A DNA stretch of 64,000 bases from Larix kaempferi (taxonomy: Eukaryota > Streptophyta > Pinopsida > Pinales > Pinaceae). Positions within the stretch are counted from its first letter, which is position 1; each line of letters opens with the position of its first letter. The stretch lies in the NCBI GenBank assembly GCA_027924585.1, contig BSBM01001667.1, forward strand, positions 337,001-401,000. Reading direction: 5' to 3'. The position numbers and the translations under genes are program-made. Shown here one piece after another: positions 12,126 to 23,541 of this stretch. The notes below the pieces were generated by a model. That model was not told where the DNA came from. It was given only the letters and a program-made list of their open reading frames with translations, and searched no databases.

Positions 12126-12613
12126 GAGTGCATCATACTCAATCTACATGGATTCTTTCCACTAATCATGAGTAGCATCCTCTTCAAAGGAATTTGGTTC
12201 AAAGTTAGTAGAAAAATTAAATTCACAAGCAAATGAGACATCCATGTCATCACCTGAGTTATTTTCATTTTCTCCATCTTCTTTTCTGGTTGAGATTCTT
12301 GTTCCCATATTTCCAATTTCATATGAATGGAAACTTTAAAGTGTACTTGTGGCCCATTTTAGAATATTCCTTGATGGCCCAAGTAGATCAATTGGTGGTG
12401 CTTCATTCTCTTCAAGGTTCAATCTTCCAATCCTATCAATCACATCATCCAGTTGAGTCTCCTGTTCAGGTGAATTGACAGGAACTTATTCTTCATGCTT
12501 TTTTTCATGAGGGGGTGCTGGTGCCGGTTCAAAAGGAAATTCCATAGATTGATCCAAGATAGGGATCCTCCCTTCAATATTTGGAATTTAATTATCAAAT
12601 TCGTAACATGTTT

Positions 12614-12953
12614 TTATATGGGTAAAATTCTCCAAACGATCAAGATGTCTTTCAATAGACTGGTCATTTTATTAGTTTCAAGAAAAGTGAAATCTCTAGA
12701 GACAAAAAAATTCATGTTTACCTCATCGTAAATATGATATGCCTTGGAGGTTTCTGAGTACCCCAAGAAAATGAATCTTTGACTTGTAGCACCAAGCTTG
12801 TTTCTTTGCTCCTTTGGTATCAATGGATAACAGACAGAACCAAAAACCATGAGATGCCTAACCGAAGGAAGGTGTCCAAACGACATTTCATGTGATGTCT
12901 TATCTTCAAGAGCATTATATGAAATTATATTTCTCAAATATTCTACACATACT
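12614..12953 (-). pseudogene. Copia-2 integrase C-terminal part
   Basis: The frame reads VEYLRNIISYNALEDKTSHE, SVRHLMVFGSVCYPLIPKEQ and FIFLGYSETSKAYHIYD, the familiar C-terminal part of copia integrase. The domain is interrupted at 12953 by the TIR transposon and continues beyond 13886. Stops lie further toward RT. Confidence 0.85.
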
Positions 12954-13883
12954 CATTAGAGAGATTTTGAGGTCAAAAAATGGCCTCCTAAGAGATGTAC
13001 TACAAAAATATGAGATATAATTAAATATTATGAATTGGGGGTTTTATGAGGTAGGTATATATGACAAGTCACCTCCCACACTATTTTCTATGCACAATAT
13101 AAATAACCATGGTTGAGTTGCTTTTCAAAATTCACTAGAAATAAAATTAATAAAATAAGTCTACATTGATGTGATTAAAATTCATTGTAAATTCCCAAAA
13201 ATTTATTGTCCTTTAGCATTTATTTGTCTTGAACTTGCAAATGAAATTAAATAATAAAAAATATTTTTTAATTTTATGTTGACTTTTTATATTTAGTACT
13301 TTTCTCATGAATTTAATATAATGTAATTTAATTGAGAATTTATTTACATGTAAAATGTTAATAATATTATTATAATCCACATTGCATTATTATTATTATT
13401 TATTAAATCTATTATTATTCTTTATTAGTTTGACATTATGTTATTAAATATAATAGAGTAAATATATAATTTAAAATTAAAAACATAAAAATGATAATAT
13501 ATTATTTTATAAAAAAATGTGAAAGGACTTTCTTTATGAATTAAGAGTACTTCACTTGAAAATGACAATAATATTATTCTATGAAAAAATGTGAAAAGAC
13601 ATTCATTATGAGTACTTTACTTAAAAATGACAATAATATTATTTTATGAAAAGACTATCATTATGAGTACTTTATTTTATGACTGAAGAGTATTTACACC
13701 ACAACCTTGGTTAACTATGTGTTTTCATCCACCATAGAAAATTTGACAAATAAGCATTCTTAACTCATGCAATGCCACCTCACCAAGGGGGATGATGTCA
13801 TCTACTAGAATGTGATTGGTTGTTTTTTATAGTACATTTTCTTTGTTTTGAGGCCATTTTTTGACCTCAAAATTTCTCTAATG
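12954..13883. mobile_element. 930-bp nonautonomous TIR DNA transposon (MITE-like)
   Basis: The ends form a 34-bp terminal inverted repeat with one mismatch, beginning CATTAGAGA and ending TGGCCTC (12954-12987 and 13850-13883). A shorter TGTACTA-type match lies further in. The flanking duplication is 3 bp, ACT (12951-12953 and 13884-13886). Removing the insert and one ACT rejoins the Copia-2 integrase frame (GDAVCVEYL), which confirms the boundaries. The interior is very AT-rich, with no ORF and three tandem repeat units. A 3-bp duplication suits PIF/Harbinger or CACTA mobilisation, but the terminal sequence is not one I recognise. Confidence 0.88.
13488..13680. repeat. Three degenerate tandem units inside the TIR transposon
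   Basis: Units of about 50-70 bp share the words AATGACAATAATATTATT, TATGAAAA and TTATGAGTACTT. They start near 13488, 13558 and 13625, and successive copies shorten by internal deletions. Confidence 0.7.
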
Positions 13884-13886
13884 ACT

Positions 13887-14480
13887 GCATCACCCCGAAA
13901 CATTAGTTTCACATTCTTGAAAAACATCTTTGAACATACCATATTCATTAAAGTTCTATTAATCTTTTCTGCTACAACGTTTTGTTGTCGATTGTAGGGA
14001 ATTGAAGTTTGATGTGTAATCTGATGTTTGCAAAGATAGTCTTCAAAAGCATTAGAAGTATATTCTTTACCATTATCATACCAAAATGTACCAATATGTG
14101 CTTGTGCTTGATCTTCTATTCATGCATGAAAGTTCTTGAAAGTTTGAAATGCTTCAAATTTTGTTTTCAACAAGTATACTCAACACATTCTAGTATAGTC
14201 ATCAACAAAAGTCATGATGTACTTATTACCATTTGCAGACGGAATTAACATGGGGCCACATAGGTTAGAGTGAACCAACTATAACTTTCTACATGCTCTG
14301 AATTTAGGCTCTTGAAATGGCTTCTTACTATGTTTTCCTAGTATGCATGCATCACATTTGTTCTTTTGCTTAGGAATGGTGGATAAACCAAATACACTAT
14401 TATTTCTTAACAAATGAAGATTGTTATAATTCAGATGACCAAATATAGCATTCCATAACAAATTGGATGGCATATTACCT
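13887..14480 (-). pseudogene. Copia-2 integrase core and zinc region
   Basis: From 14473 the pre-integrase zinc region reads AIFGHLNYNNLHLLRNN and then CDACILGKHSKKPF. Core fragments follow toward 13890, including QQNVVAEKINRTLMNMV with the glutamate position. The TIR transposon at 13883 separates this from the C-terminal part. Several stops and frameshifts are present. Confidence 0.8.
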
Positions 14481-14808
14481 TATTCATGCTGAGAGAGGTA
14501 GGCATAGTTTTGAACTCTTGCAGAAGAGCCCCTCAACTTCAACAACTTTCCATATTCATATCCGGTCATGAAAATCTTGTTGTCATAGGACTTCCTTATA
14601 TCTACAATTCCATCGAACATGTGGACGGAATGGCCTTTCTATCAAATCTGCACTAAGGATATCAAGCTTCTCTGCAACTCTGGAAGATAGAGCACATTCT
14701 TAAACATAAAATTAGGGAATCCAGGAAACTTAAGCCTGATTGAGCCAATTCCATTTATTTTTAGGATAGATTTGTATGCAAAGTACACTATTCCATCTAC
14801 AATGTCAT

Positions 14809-15889
14809 TCAAATCTTCAAAAAATATTTCCTAAAATTCATATGAGATGTTGCACTAGTATCAAGCAGCCAACAATATTTGTAACATGAAAGAGAGATTT
14901 TTTCATTAATACCAATATTACAATGTGCAACAATACAATGAGAAGAATTATGGGCTTTACCAAGCTCTTGGATTTTATTTTTGTCTTCTTTATTCTGGTT
15001 ATGTCTTCCTTTGATGGAGTCCCAAGAATCCCAACACTGATCTGCTTCATGTCCAGTCTTTCCACAATGCTTGCACTTCAGATCTGATCTTTTACTTGAG
15101 TTATTTGTACCTCCTCTGCCTCTATAATATATTCTTCCTCTTCCTCTTTTGCTGCTTTCTCCCTTGGAATGGTGTTTGGACCAGTTCTTTGATTTCTGAG
15201 CAAAATAAATAGATTCTCCATGATGCTCATTTGTCTTTTTTCCAAAGGATTTTTTTCTATCTATAATCTTCTCTACCAGGCTGTGAAAGGTGAGGTCTTT
15301 GAACTTGTCACTTGTTTGCAAAGACTGAATATAGTTGGAGTGAGTAGGATAAATGGATTTTACAAATGCTGCAAGTGGAAGGTTTGGCTTCATACCATAG
15401 GCTTGAATCTTGTGCATGATTGCTCTGATCTCAGATGCAACCAACATATGATCATTATCCTTTACATCCAAACTGAATAGATTTAACATTAGTTGAATCA
15501 CCTCCATTTCAAAGTGTGAGTCATACAAGTCTTTTAATGTATTTAAATCTTCAAAAAAAAGATTTTGCAGGAAATATGTTTTGGCTCACCTCTTCACTGA
15601 TAGTAGAAGATATCATGGCTAAAGCTTTCTTGTCTTTGGTATGCCAGATAACAAGTTCTTTCTTTGATGCTGGAGTTTTTGGATTATAACTAATGATTGT
15701 GCCTTCATCGATGAGAATGGTTTTTCCTTCAAAAATTTCATCCCATGGATCATTGTACATGAATGTATCCTTAATCTTCCTTGACCATTCCAGATAAGTG
15801 TCCTTAGATAAGTGTCCTTTCGAGTGAGGATAGCACCAACTATTGATGTCAGAGAATGCATCTTCTGCAGTTTGATCTTGAACTTGCAA
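14809..15889 (-). pseudogene. Copia-2 gag and protease
   Basis: Two minus-strand segments. 15551-15889 is the Gag N-terminal region (TYLEWSRKIKDTFMYNDPWD). 14809-15528 carries the Gag C-terminal region with a basic GRGRIYYRGRGG stretch, a zinc knuckle CKHCGKTGHEADQC, and the protease entry CWLLDTSATSHM, where a copia protease normally has Asp-Ser-Gly. The real start codon is not certain, and a frame break lies between the segments at about 15530-15550. Confidence 0.82.
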
Positions 15890-17353
15890 ATTTAGATAGA
15901 GTATCTACAAATAGAAAATATGAAGGTGTAGTTTTAAATTCCTTCTCCCTTCTTTATGAAGTGATTCTTATTACAAATTAATTCTGCAGTGCTCTCTACT
16001 TAATTCTGCAGCGCTCCCTACAATGCTATTGCATACGATTTTGCAGCACTATTACATTTTATTTGTAGCGTGACTATTCTGTAGTGCTATTAATTTCACA
16101 ACTCATGCAAAAATTACATTCACCATATGCGCCAGCTGAAATATTCATTGAAGATGAGATACAAGAAAAATACAATAACATAGTACCACTTAAATTTGGC
16201 ATATCAAGCAAGGGAGCAACTTCACACTTGAGATTAATCTTCTCATAAAGAACACAATCTTCACAAAACTGATTTGCAACTTCAGAAACTAGTTGGGATC
16301 ATTGAGATCAAAATCAAGGGCACAACATGGAGGTCGAGTCTCCCCAAACCCATTTGCAACACTGAAGCACAACACGCTTCAGAAGAGAAACAATTCCACC
16401 GGATCTTAGAGATTGCCTTATTCTCATTCAAATTTCTCCATGCAAATATTGGGTTAAAATTAGGGTTTGCATCATACACAAGAAATTGCAGCGGAAATGG
16501 GTTTTACCTCCACGAGCAGTCTTCAGGCTCAAATTATACATCTCATGCTTACTTTCCATGGAAATCGTGAGGCTGGAAGGTCATGGCTCTTTGCAGCTAT
16601 AGGATTGTGGCTCTTTGAAGCTTCTCCATGCATCAAGAAGTGCACACCACTCCACAAGCAGTTCTGGTCACAATAGTTCCACGAAAAATTACTTCACGCT
16701 CAGCTTGAACATGTTCCAACGTTGAGTGCAATCGTTTCTTTTGGATATGCAACACTGTTGAGTGCGATGGTGGCTCCAAGAGCTCGATCACGCACCCACA
16801 TGCAGCAATATGCGGGGTCACAACTCTTCTTTTGAGAAGTCACAAGAGCAGGATCCGTATTGTTGCATTCATCATTCAAACAATGTTCTCTCAAGATTAA
16901 TCATAGCTCCAAACAAGCTCTCCACCAAGGAAAAAGAGCAGCATCAATATGCAAGAGGAGTACATATCCAAAAATGCGATCATAGGAGGATTAGGGTTAC
17001 AGATGGACAATTTCAAATTCCTCTACGCATAGTTTCACAATGGATACACTCTCATTCAATAGGGAGCATTGAACAATACAATTGAAACAATATCTAGCAA
17101 TTAATGTCTGCAAGGGAAGAATGTTGCACACCAGGAAGTACAGGATGCACATGCAGAATGAGCAGAGTGGGATGCAGAGAATATTGGAGAAGGCATAAAT
17201 AATTTGAGTAGTAATAATATGGCTAGCAGAGTCAAGGACAGAGGAAGGCAAAAACACAGGACACATAAAATGAATCGAGCAGGCAGGAAGCTAGGGCGCA
17301 GAAGTTATGGAAGGAAGGGCCTAGGAGTTATGGAAGGAAGGAGCAGGTAACCT
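15890..17353 (-). other. Copia-2 untranslated leader
   Basis: About 1.46 kb between gag and the primer-binding site. It contains repeated GTAGTGCTAT/CTGCAG words near 15985-16100 and a short GTTATGGAAGGAAGG duplication near 17300-17340. Small ORFs on both strands match nothing I recognise. The leader is long for a copia element and could hold captured sequence, but I cannot show that. Confidence 0.55.
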
Positions 17354-17366
17354 AGCTACGATACCA
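17354..17366 (-). promoter_or_regulatory. Copia-2 primer-binding site
   Basis: The minus strand reads TGGTATCGTAGC, matching the initiator-Met-tRNA primer site at 10 of 12 positions, just inside the 5' LTR. Confidence 0.75.
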
Positions 17367-17367
17367 C

Positions 17368-17568
17368 TTCACAGGTATAACTCTCTAATTCATTTATTTC
17401 ATTCATCAAAATATTTATTTATACATTGGCTAGGTGTCTCTTGGGCTTCGGATTCCAAGAGATACATTCTCCAAGATTCCTCATATTCCATTTATTGTAA
17501 CTATTTAAATGTTTACATTATTTACAATATAGTTGAAATCATAATCGTGGAGGATTAGATTTCCAACA
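17368..17568 (-). repeat. Copia-2 5' LTR
   Basis: About 201 bp, ending GATTTCCAACA and followed by the CCTTA target duplication. The inner edge is uncertain by one or two bases because of divergence. Confidence 0.85.
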
Positions 17569-17573
17569 CCTTA

Positions 17574-18115
17574 TATGGTAGAAGGTGCAATGTTATAGGA
17601 CATGGAACATCAAATGGAAAAAATCAAACTGAATTTGAAAGTGGAACTTGATAGACAAAAAAGTTATGTTGATAAGGGAAGAATGTATAGAGAGTTCTAG
17701 GTGGGAGAGAGAGTATCCTTGAAATTCAGAGGCAAGACAAGTTTAATGAGTCTAAGCAATTGTAAGAAGTTGGAAGCTAGGTTTTGTGGAGCATTTAAGG
17801 TCCTAAGTATATTTCTATAGCAACATATGAGCTGGACCTACCTCCCACTATTAAAGTGCATAATGTTTTTTATGTTTCATTATTGAAGAAGTATGTACAT
17901 GATCCTAATCATATAATTGATTGGTATTTTCTAGAAGAAGAAAAAAAAGGGAAAATTCAAGTTCATCCAGTATACCTATTGTATAGAATAATTAGGACAC
18001 TTAAGAATAGGGCCATATGATAAGTAAAAGTACAATGGAATCATTATAATGGAATCATTATAGTCCTAAAAGAGCTACCCATGAAATGGAAGAAGCTATG
18101 TGGGCTGAGTACCAT
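17574..18115 (+). pseudogene. Gypsy-A integrase C-terminus with chromodomain
   Basis: The Gypsy-A frame resumes with YGRRC. After several stops it reads ATYELDLPPTIKVHNVFYVSLLKKYV, the chromoviral integrase tail, then VHPVYLLYRIIRTLKNRAI and the chromodomain motif VKVQWNHY. A 14-bp tandem duplication (18034-18061) shifts the frame in the middle of the chromodomain. In the other frame the sequence continues as SPKRATHEMEEAMWAEY, the expected chromodomain end. Chromodomains direct integration to marked chromatin. This identifies a Tekay/Del-type chromovirus. Confidence 0.85.
18034..18061 (+). repeat. 14-bp tandem duplication in the chromodomain
   Basis: AATGGAATCATTAT occurs twice back to back at 18034 and 18048. 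It causes the frameshift within the Gypsy-A chromodomain. Confidence 0.9.
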
Positions 18116-18207
18116 ATCTATTTTTATACTTTTGAATATTTTGAAATGTAAATATAATTTTGGAACATATGTTTTGAACAATGAAACACCAAGGACAGTG
18201 TTAAATC

Positions 18208-18222
18208 TAAGGGGGAGGGGAA
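18208..18222 (+). promoter_or_regulatory. Gypsy-A polypurine tract
   Basis: AAGGGGGAGGGGAA directly precedes TGTAACACCCC, the start of the 3' LTR. Confidence 0.85.
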
Positions 18223-20150
18223 TGTAACACCCCAATTTTGAACCCTTGATTTAATGATGTAGAGTTTGATGATGAAATGCCTGAAAGGCTGAACAAATTG
18301 TATTTTGAAAACATTAATATAAAAATACAAATGGTTGAGGCTGGGGAAAATGGTAAAAGAACAGGGGACTATGAATTCACTAGTGAGAATGAAACGGGGT
18401 TGTAGACAACCTAAGGGTGGATTAACATGACCTTATCCCAACCTTGAACCCAAAAGTGTTTTAACAATATTTTAATCCATAATACCTTTTCAATTTTAAA
18501 CTTAATCAAATACCAAATGAAGGTTTAATGTCATGCTAAACTAAGGTTTAATGACACATATGGGACGTGAGTCTTTTGGGAGACCACATGTGGGTGAAGT
18601 TGGCCATGCAACCAAAAGAAAATATGCAAGAAGAATTCAAGACACAGGAGGCTATTGGGGGTCATTTTTCCTACGTGAACCATTCTTCCTTCTAGGGGTG
18701 TGATTTTTGCATTAATATTTTGACCTTGATCGTTAAAATTGAATTCCAATCATTTTTGGGCAAGGACTGTCTTGTCAAAACCATAATTGATTTATCTGTG
18801 AAATGTTGAATGGTGTGTGAACTTTCCTTGGAGATAATTATGGTGAATTGGTTGATAGTGGTGGCCTAGTGTAAGGCATTTCACTGTTTTTTATAGAATA
18901 GATACCGAGGAAGGGACTGCAATGCTTGGTTTGGAACTGGTTGAAACCATTTTTTTGGAAATGGAAAGAAAGAACTATGCTATTGGTGTGAAATTCCTGA
19001 GTGCCAATCTATTAGAGATATCTTGGTGGGTAATTACTCTGTGCACTTGTCCATTTCCTTTTTCTATAAAATTTGAGCATTTTATCGGTGGATTCATGGT
19101 CTCAGATCAAGGGTGGCACCTTGCTGAGAGATTTATGAACAAGGTATCCAATGGCTAGATGGAGCATGCCTCACACGAAGCTAGTTGCTCAGGTTTCTAA
19201 TTATTTTGGTAATTTCTCTTACTCTATATCAATCATTTTACTACTATGTATGATATAATGAATGGAGCTATTCATCAGGGATTTGAATTATTGTTGCATT
19301 GAATTCATCTAGATAAGTGTAATCTTTGTTTTGAAATGTTCCCTATGATATTATGAAATTCAAAATTGCTTTCTTGTAATATATCAAATTTGAAATTGGT
19401 TTCCTATTATGAATGAATGTATGGTTTGTTCTCTTGCTTTTTTTTTAGTAAGGTTGTTCACTAGCTGGGTGTTATATGCTTGAATTTACCCTGAATATCA
19501 TGGAGTATCTTGAATGAAGCATTTCCTCTTTAAACAACGAAGTTTGGGTGTAGACCTAAATGGGAAAATTTTCCCAGCACTGTAGTATACACCCTATGAT
19601 TTTCTAAATCCATGAATTCACCCAGATTAATTGCTAATCACTGCTATTAAAGGTAGCAAGGTCTATTTTGTTAACTTCTTCCTATATACAATTGTGTATA
19701 TGGGAAATTCATTGCCTAGGTTTATTTTTTCCTCCTTTAGACCAATTCCTATTTTTTTTATAGACCAGTCTTTCTCTCTTTGAAATTGATTAAAAAATCG
19801 ATGGCCCATAAATTATTAAACTTGTGTTCCTCTATTTTTCATTTTTAGTTTGGATTGAAGGAATTTATGTAACAAACCAATTCCATGATTGGAATTTAAG
19901 TTCTATTTATGCCGTTTACATTATCATACACTTAAATAGTATATTGAAGTCTACAATGTATGTTTAGTGGTTTTTTGCATTTGCAAAATGTGTTTTCTAT
20001 CTGGATGTTTATAAAAGAAAAATAAGAGGTTAATTTGTATCTCAAGAAGAATTTGTAAATTTATTGTAAGTTAATTGTTCTAGAGTTGTTAGAATGTTGT
20101 GAATTGTCTATGGTTAGACTGTTCATTCACAATAGGAAACATTTTCCTAT
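18223..20150 (+). repeat. Gypsy-A 3' LTR and adjoining noncoding sequence
   Basis: The LTR starts at 18223 with TGTAACACCCC directly after the polypurine tract. A plausible TATA box, CTATAAAATTT, lies at 19064-19074, about 840 bp in. I could not fix the LTR end because the partner LTR is absent. It must lie before the Gypsy-C coding remnant that begins near 20215. No ORF of interest is seen here. The start is well supported and the end coordinate is only a limit. Confidence 0.55.
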
Positions 20151-20214
20151 TTGATATACTCACAGACTATGGGGTTCCTTGGATGTTCTAGGAAGGATAT
20201 TGTGTTTGTTATAG

Positions 20215-20600
20215 AGTCATAATGGGGTACGCTACATGGGGCCAAATTCCAGATTAGGAATCGATGCATGTATTGTATTAACTTCCCCATCTGGTGAGGC
20301 TTCTCATTTTTCTTTTTGTTTTGAATTTTATGGTACTATTATGTGGCTGAATACGAGGATCTTTTACATGGACTTGAGTTAGCCATTAAATCATTAAAGA
20401 TTATTGAATATTTTGACCTTATTGTGATGCAAGTCAAAGAAAAGTTTTCTTGTAAAAATGAAATGTTAAAAAGGTAAAGGGATGCAGTTCATATATCCTT
20501 GGAAGAATTCATTGCTATATCTTTGGAAGTAGTCCCTCGAGATCAAAACCAATAGGGAGATGCATTAGAATTTTTTTCTTGCAACGTATCTCCATGCCAA
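20215..20600 (+). pseudogene. Gypsy-C additional RNase H domain
   Basis: With frame changes the plus strand reads NSRLGIDACIVLTSPSGEAS, AEYEDLLHGLELAIK, then IVMQVKEKFSCKNEMLKR and LEVVPRDQNQ. This is the plant-type (archaeal-like) RNase H pattern with AEYEAL and the QVKEKF helix, found as an extra domain in Tat-lineage gypsy elements. It lies about 300-700 bp upstream of the RT start and is not between RT-RNase H and integrase. It has at least two stops and frameshifts. Confidence 0.72.
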
Positions 20601-20879
20601 GGCCTTCCAAAAGAAGGAAAAATGGAAATAGTGTTCAGGCCCTCTTTTCTTGATAACATAGGAAACAAGTAGGTATTTGGTGATGACAATTAGATATAGA
20701 GATTCACGAACAATCTTGCAGAATTTCCAAATTACAAGTTTATTGGAATGGGGAGGGTATGCCAGACATAAAAAAGGAAATCCTTGTCCCACCTAAAAGG
20801 ATCCAAATGGAAAATATTTTTGACATAAACGTTAAATTCAAAGAAAATAAAAATGGAGTGCCTCAGCCAAAATAATATG

Positions 20880-22200
20880 AAGAGGAAAATGTTGGGGTAT
20901 CCTAAGAACCCAAGGTTCATCAAAATTGGAAAAGGACTCACTCTGTGGGAAAATAAAGAATTTGAAAATCTAAACAGGGAATTCAAAGATGTTTTTTCAT
21001 GGTCTTACAATTATTTGAGGACTTATAACAAGGACATCATTGAGAATTTCATACCATTAAAGAAATATACTAGGCCATATAGACAAAAGCTAAGGTGGAT
21101 AGATCTGAATTTGGCCTTGTTGGTGTGGAAATAATTGCAGAAGATGGTTGAGGCTACAATTATTGCACCAAGCTTCTATTCATAATGGATCTCAAATATG
21201 GTGGTTACTAGAAATACAATAGGTGAAATATTTATCATTCTTTGATGGATTCTCTAGTTTCAATCAGGTGGCAGTGAGGGAAGAATACATAGCTAAGATA
21301 TAATTCACCACCCCGTGGGGCAATAAGATTATTTGAGAATGTTGTTTGGTCTAATGAATGTAGGGGATACATTCCAAAGTGCCATGGATTAACCTTTAAG
21401 AGACATTATACAGAAGATATTGGAAATATAAGAAGACGATCTCATAGTGTATTCCAAGAAAATACAGGATCACCTCCACCATCTTTGACATGTATTCGAA
21501 TGTTGTTGTAAGTATGGTATATCTCTAAACCCTAAAAGTCAATTGTTGTACTTTTAGAAGGTAAATTGCTTGGTCATATTGTTTGTAAAGATGGATTAAA
21601 TGTAGATTCCGAAAGAGTCAAAGGTTTTAAAAAAATTGCTTTGCCAAGAAATTTAAAAGGTTTGCAATCATGTTATGGGAAGATTAACTTTATTCACAGA
21701 TTCATTGCAAATTTCACTAAGATTACGAAATGCTTGAAAAGGTTTCTTAAGAAAGATGTACATTTTAAATGGGATAAAGGTGTGAGATGCTTTTGATAAC
21801 ATCAAATATTCTATTGTGTGAGCACCAATATTGGTAAGTCCTAATTATTCCAAACCATTTCAAATATTTTATTTTGTTTATACTAACACCATTGCAATAT
21901 TTCTTTTACAAAATAATGATCAAAATGAAGAACACCTGATAACCTTCATGACCAAAGCCTTGAGAGATGCAGAATTGAAATATCATATCATGGGAAAAAG
22001 AGCCTATGATATGGTAACATCGTTGAAGCATTTCAAGGAGTATATTGGTTATTCAAAGGTTATTTCTTATGTGCTTCATCCATCAATAAAATAAATTCTA
22101 AGGAAATAGGACAATTTTGGCACCAGGGGAAAATGGATCACCAGGATCCAAGAATATGACTTGGAAATAAAATCCACCAAGTTGGAAAATGGATAGGGCT
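20880..22200 (+). pseudogene. Gypsy-C reverse transcriptase and RNase H
   Basis: Segments in order: REFKDVFSWSYNYLRTYNKDII and RPYRQKLRW before RT, MVEATIIAP, FDGFSSFNQVAV, then LIVYSKK where the YLDD-type catalytic motif has been lost. LGHIVCKDGLNVDSERVKGF, INFIHRFIANFTKI and KALRDAELKYHIMGKRAYDM follow in the thumb and RNase H. These pre-RT and RNase H motifs are characteristic of Tat-like gypsy polyproteins. There are many stops and a deletion around 21230. Confidence 0.8.
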
Positions 22201-23541
22201 TAGCTTAGTTTATGGCCGAAGGAAATGAATTTTCTCTTGGTATTAAAGAAGGGTCAAATCCTATGATCTCAGTAATTATCTAAGATTTGAAAGGATGTGA
22301 GTGGTATAAGGACATTGTTTCCTTTATAAAGAATATGTTGTTCCCACCACACCTTTAAGCACATAAGAAAATAGCATTGAATTTAAAAGTATTGAAGTAT
22401 TGCTTGATCAATGATGGCCTCAGATGGAGAAACCCTGATGGATGATTCATAGCCATGTTTTTTCTCCGGAGGATGAAAAGTTGATCCATGCATTTCACAA
22501 AGGAGTTTGCGGTGGTCATCATTCAACCGCTACAACACACATAAGATATTGAGAGATGGATATTATTGGATTGACATTTTATAGTATGCTCACAGATTGG
22601 TCAAAATATTCCATCCATGTTGGATATTCATAGGAAAATAAAAGTTGGATTCCCTGTCATTATAGCTAGTGTTAGTGGAAGGGCCCTTCCAGTAGTGGGG
22701 CCCTGATTTCACTAGTGAGTTCAAAGAAGATTCAAGAAACTATCATAGCTGGATATTGATAGCTATAAACTAATTTATAAATGGGTTGAGACTTTTCCAA
22801 CCAAGCAAGCTATAATGAAGGTTGTCATGGATATCTTGGAAGACAAAATTATTACTCCGTTTGGGGTTCTATCAAAAAATATTATAGATAATGAATTAGA
22901 TTCCAGTTCAGGTGATTTATCCACTTTATGTTTCAATTATGCCATCATATTCTTTGATGCTTCAAATTATTATCCATGAGGAAATGGTATTTCCAAGTCA
23001 AGCAACACAAATTTATTGAACATTATCAAGAGGAATGTTGGAGACACCAAGAGAAGTTGGGATGATAAGTATACATATTCTCTATGGGACGAAAGGATAA
23101 CAAGAAAGGAAGCAAAAGTAAAATTCCCATTTGGGTTGGTTTATGGAATAGATGTGGCACTACCTATCCATTTGAAGATTCCTAGATATACAAAGTACTT
23201 CAGTAGCATGCCCTAGATCTATATGTAGTTTAAAGAAAAATCAACTAATTGATAGAATTGGATGAAAGTTGGAGAAGAGAATTTGATCACCCGATACAAC
23301 ATCAAGGGAAGAAAAAGGGTCAGTTTGACAAGAAATATCTTCGGAATTTTTTTGAAAAAGGTGATCCCATCCTCCTTTGGAATAAAAGAAATGAAAAACT
23401 AGGTAAGCATGGTAAGTTTCATAGTCTTTGGTTAGGCCCATATCAAATTGATGATGTTGTGCATACCAATTCTTTCTATCTGAGCCATTTGAATGGAGAT
23501 AAAGTGTCCTTCCTTATTAATGGGAAAGTATTGAAGAAATA
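22201..23541 (+). pseudogene. Gypsy-C integrase
   Basis: A heavily decayed integrase. Visible pieces are GCEWYKDIVSFIKNMLFPP upstream, KWVETFPTKQAIMKVVMDIL, YYP followed by GNGISKSSNTNLLNIIKR, and a C-terminal segment at 23249-23541 with KGQFDKKYLRNFFEKGDPIL, KLGKHGKFHSLWLGPYQIDD and LNGDKVSFLINGKVLKK. The tail matches the GKHGKFxxLWxGPF pattern of Tat-like integrases. Stops and frame changes throughout. Confidence 0.75.

Larger units (their letters stand above)
10447..17568 (-). mobile_element. Copia-2: degenerate Ty1/copia element nested in Gypsy-A integrase
   Basis: This 7122-bp minus-strand element has short LTRs of about 205 and 201 bp, a near-match initiator-Met-tRNA primer site and a polypurine tract. 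It carries gag, protease, integrase, RT and RNase H remnants. The target duplication CCTTA lies at 10442-10446 and 17569-17573. Removing the insert restores the gypsy integrase frame ESLYGRRC. The LTRs differ by more than 10% by eye, and every domain has stops, so it is older than Copia-1 or Copia-4. A 930-bp TIR transposon is inserted in its integrase. Confidence 0.93.

Noticed and set aside
13100-13700. AT-rich block as a possible gene promoter or matrix attachment region
   Set aside because: It lies wholly inside the TIR transposon and is explained by its tandem AT-rich units.
16274-17085. Plus-strand ORFs of about 100 codons in the Copia-2 leader
   Set aside because: No recognisable domain, overlapping ORFs on both strands, and a position in an untranslated leader. 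Kept only as unassigned leader sequence.
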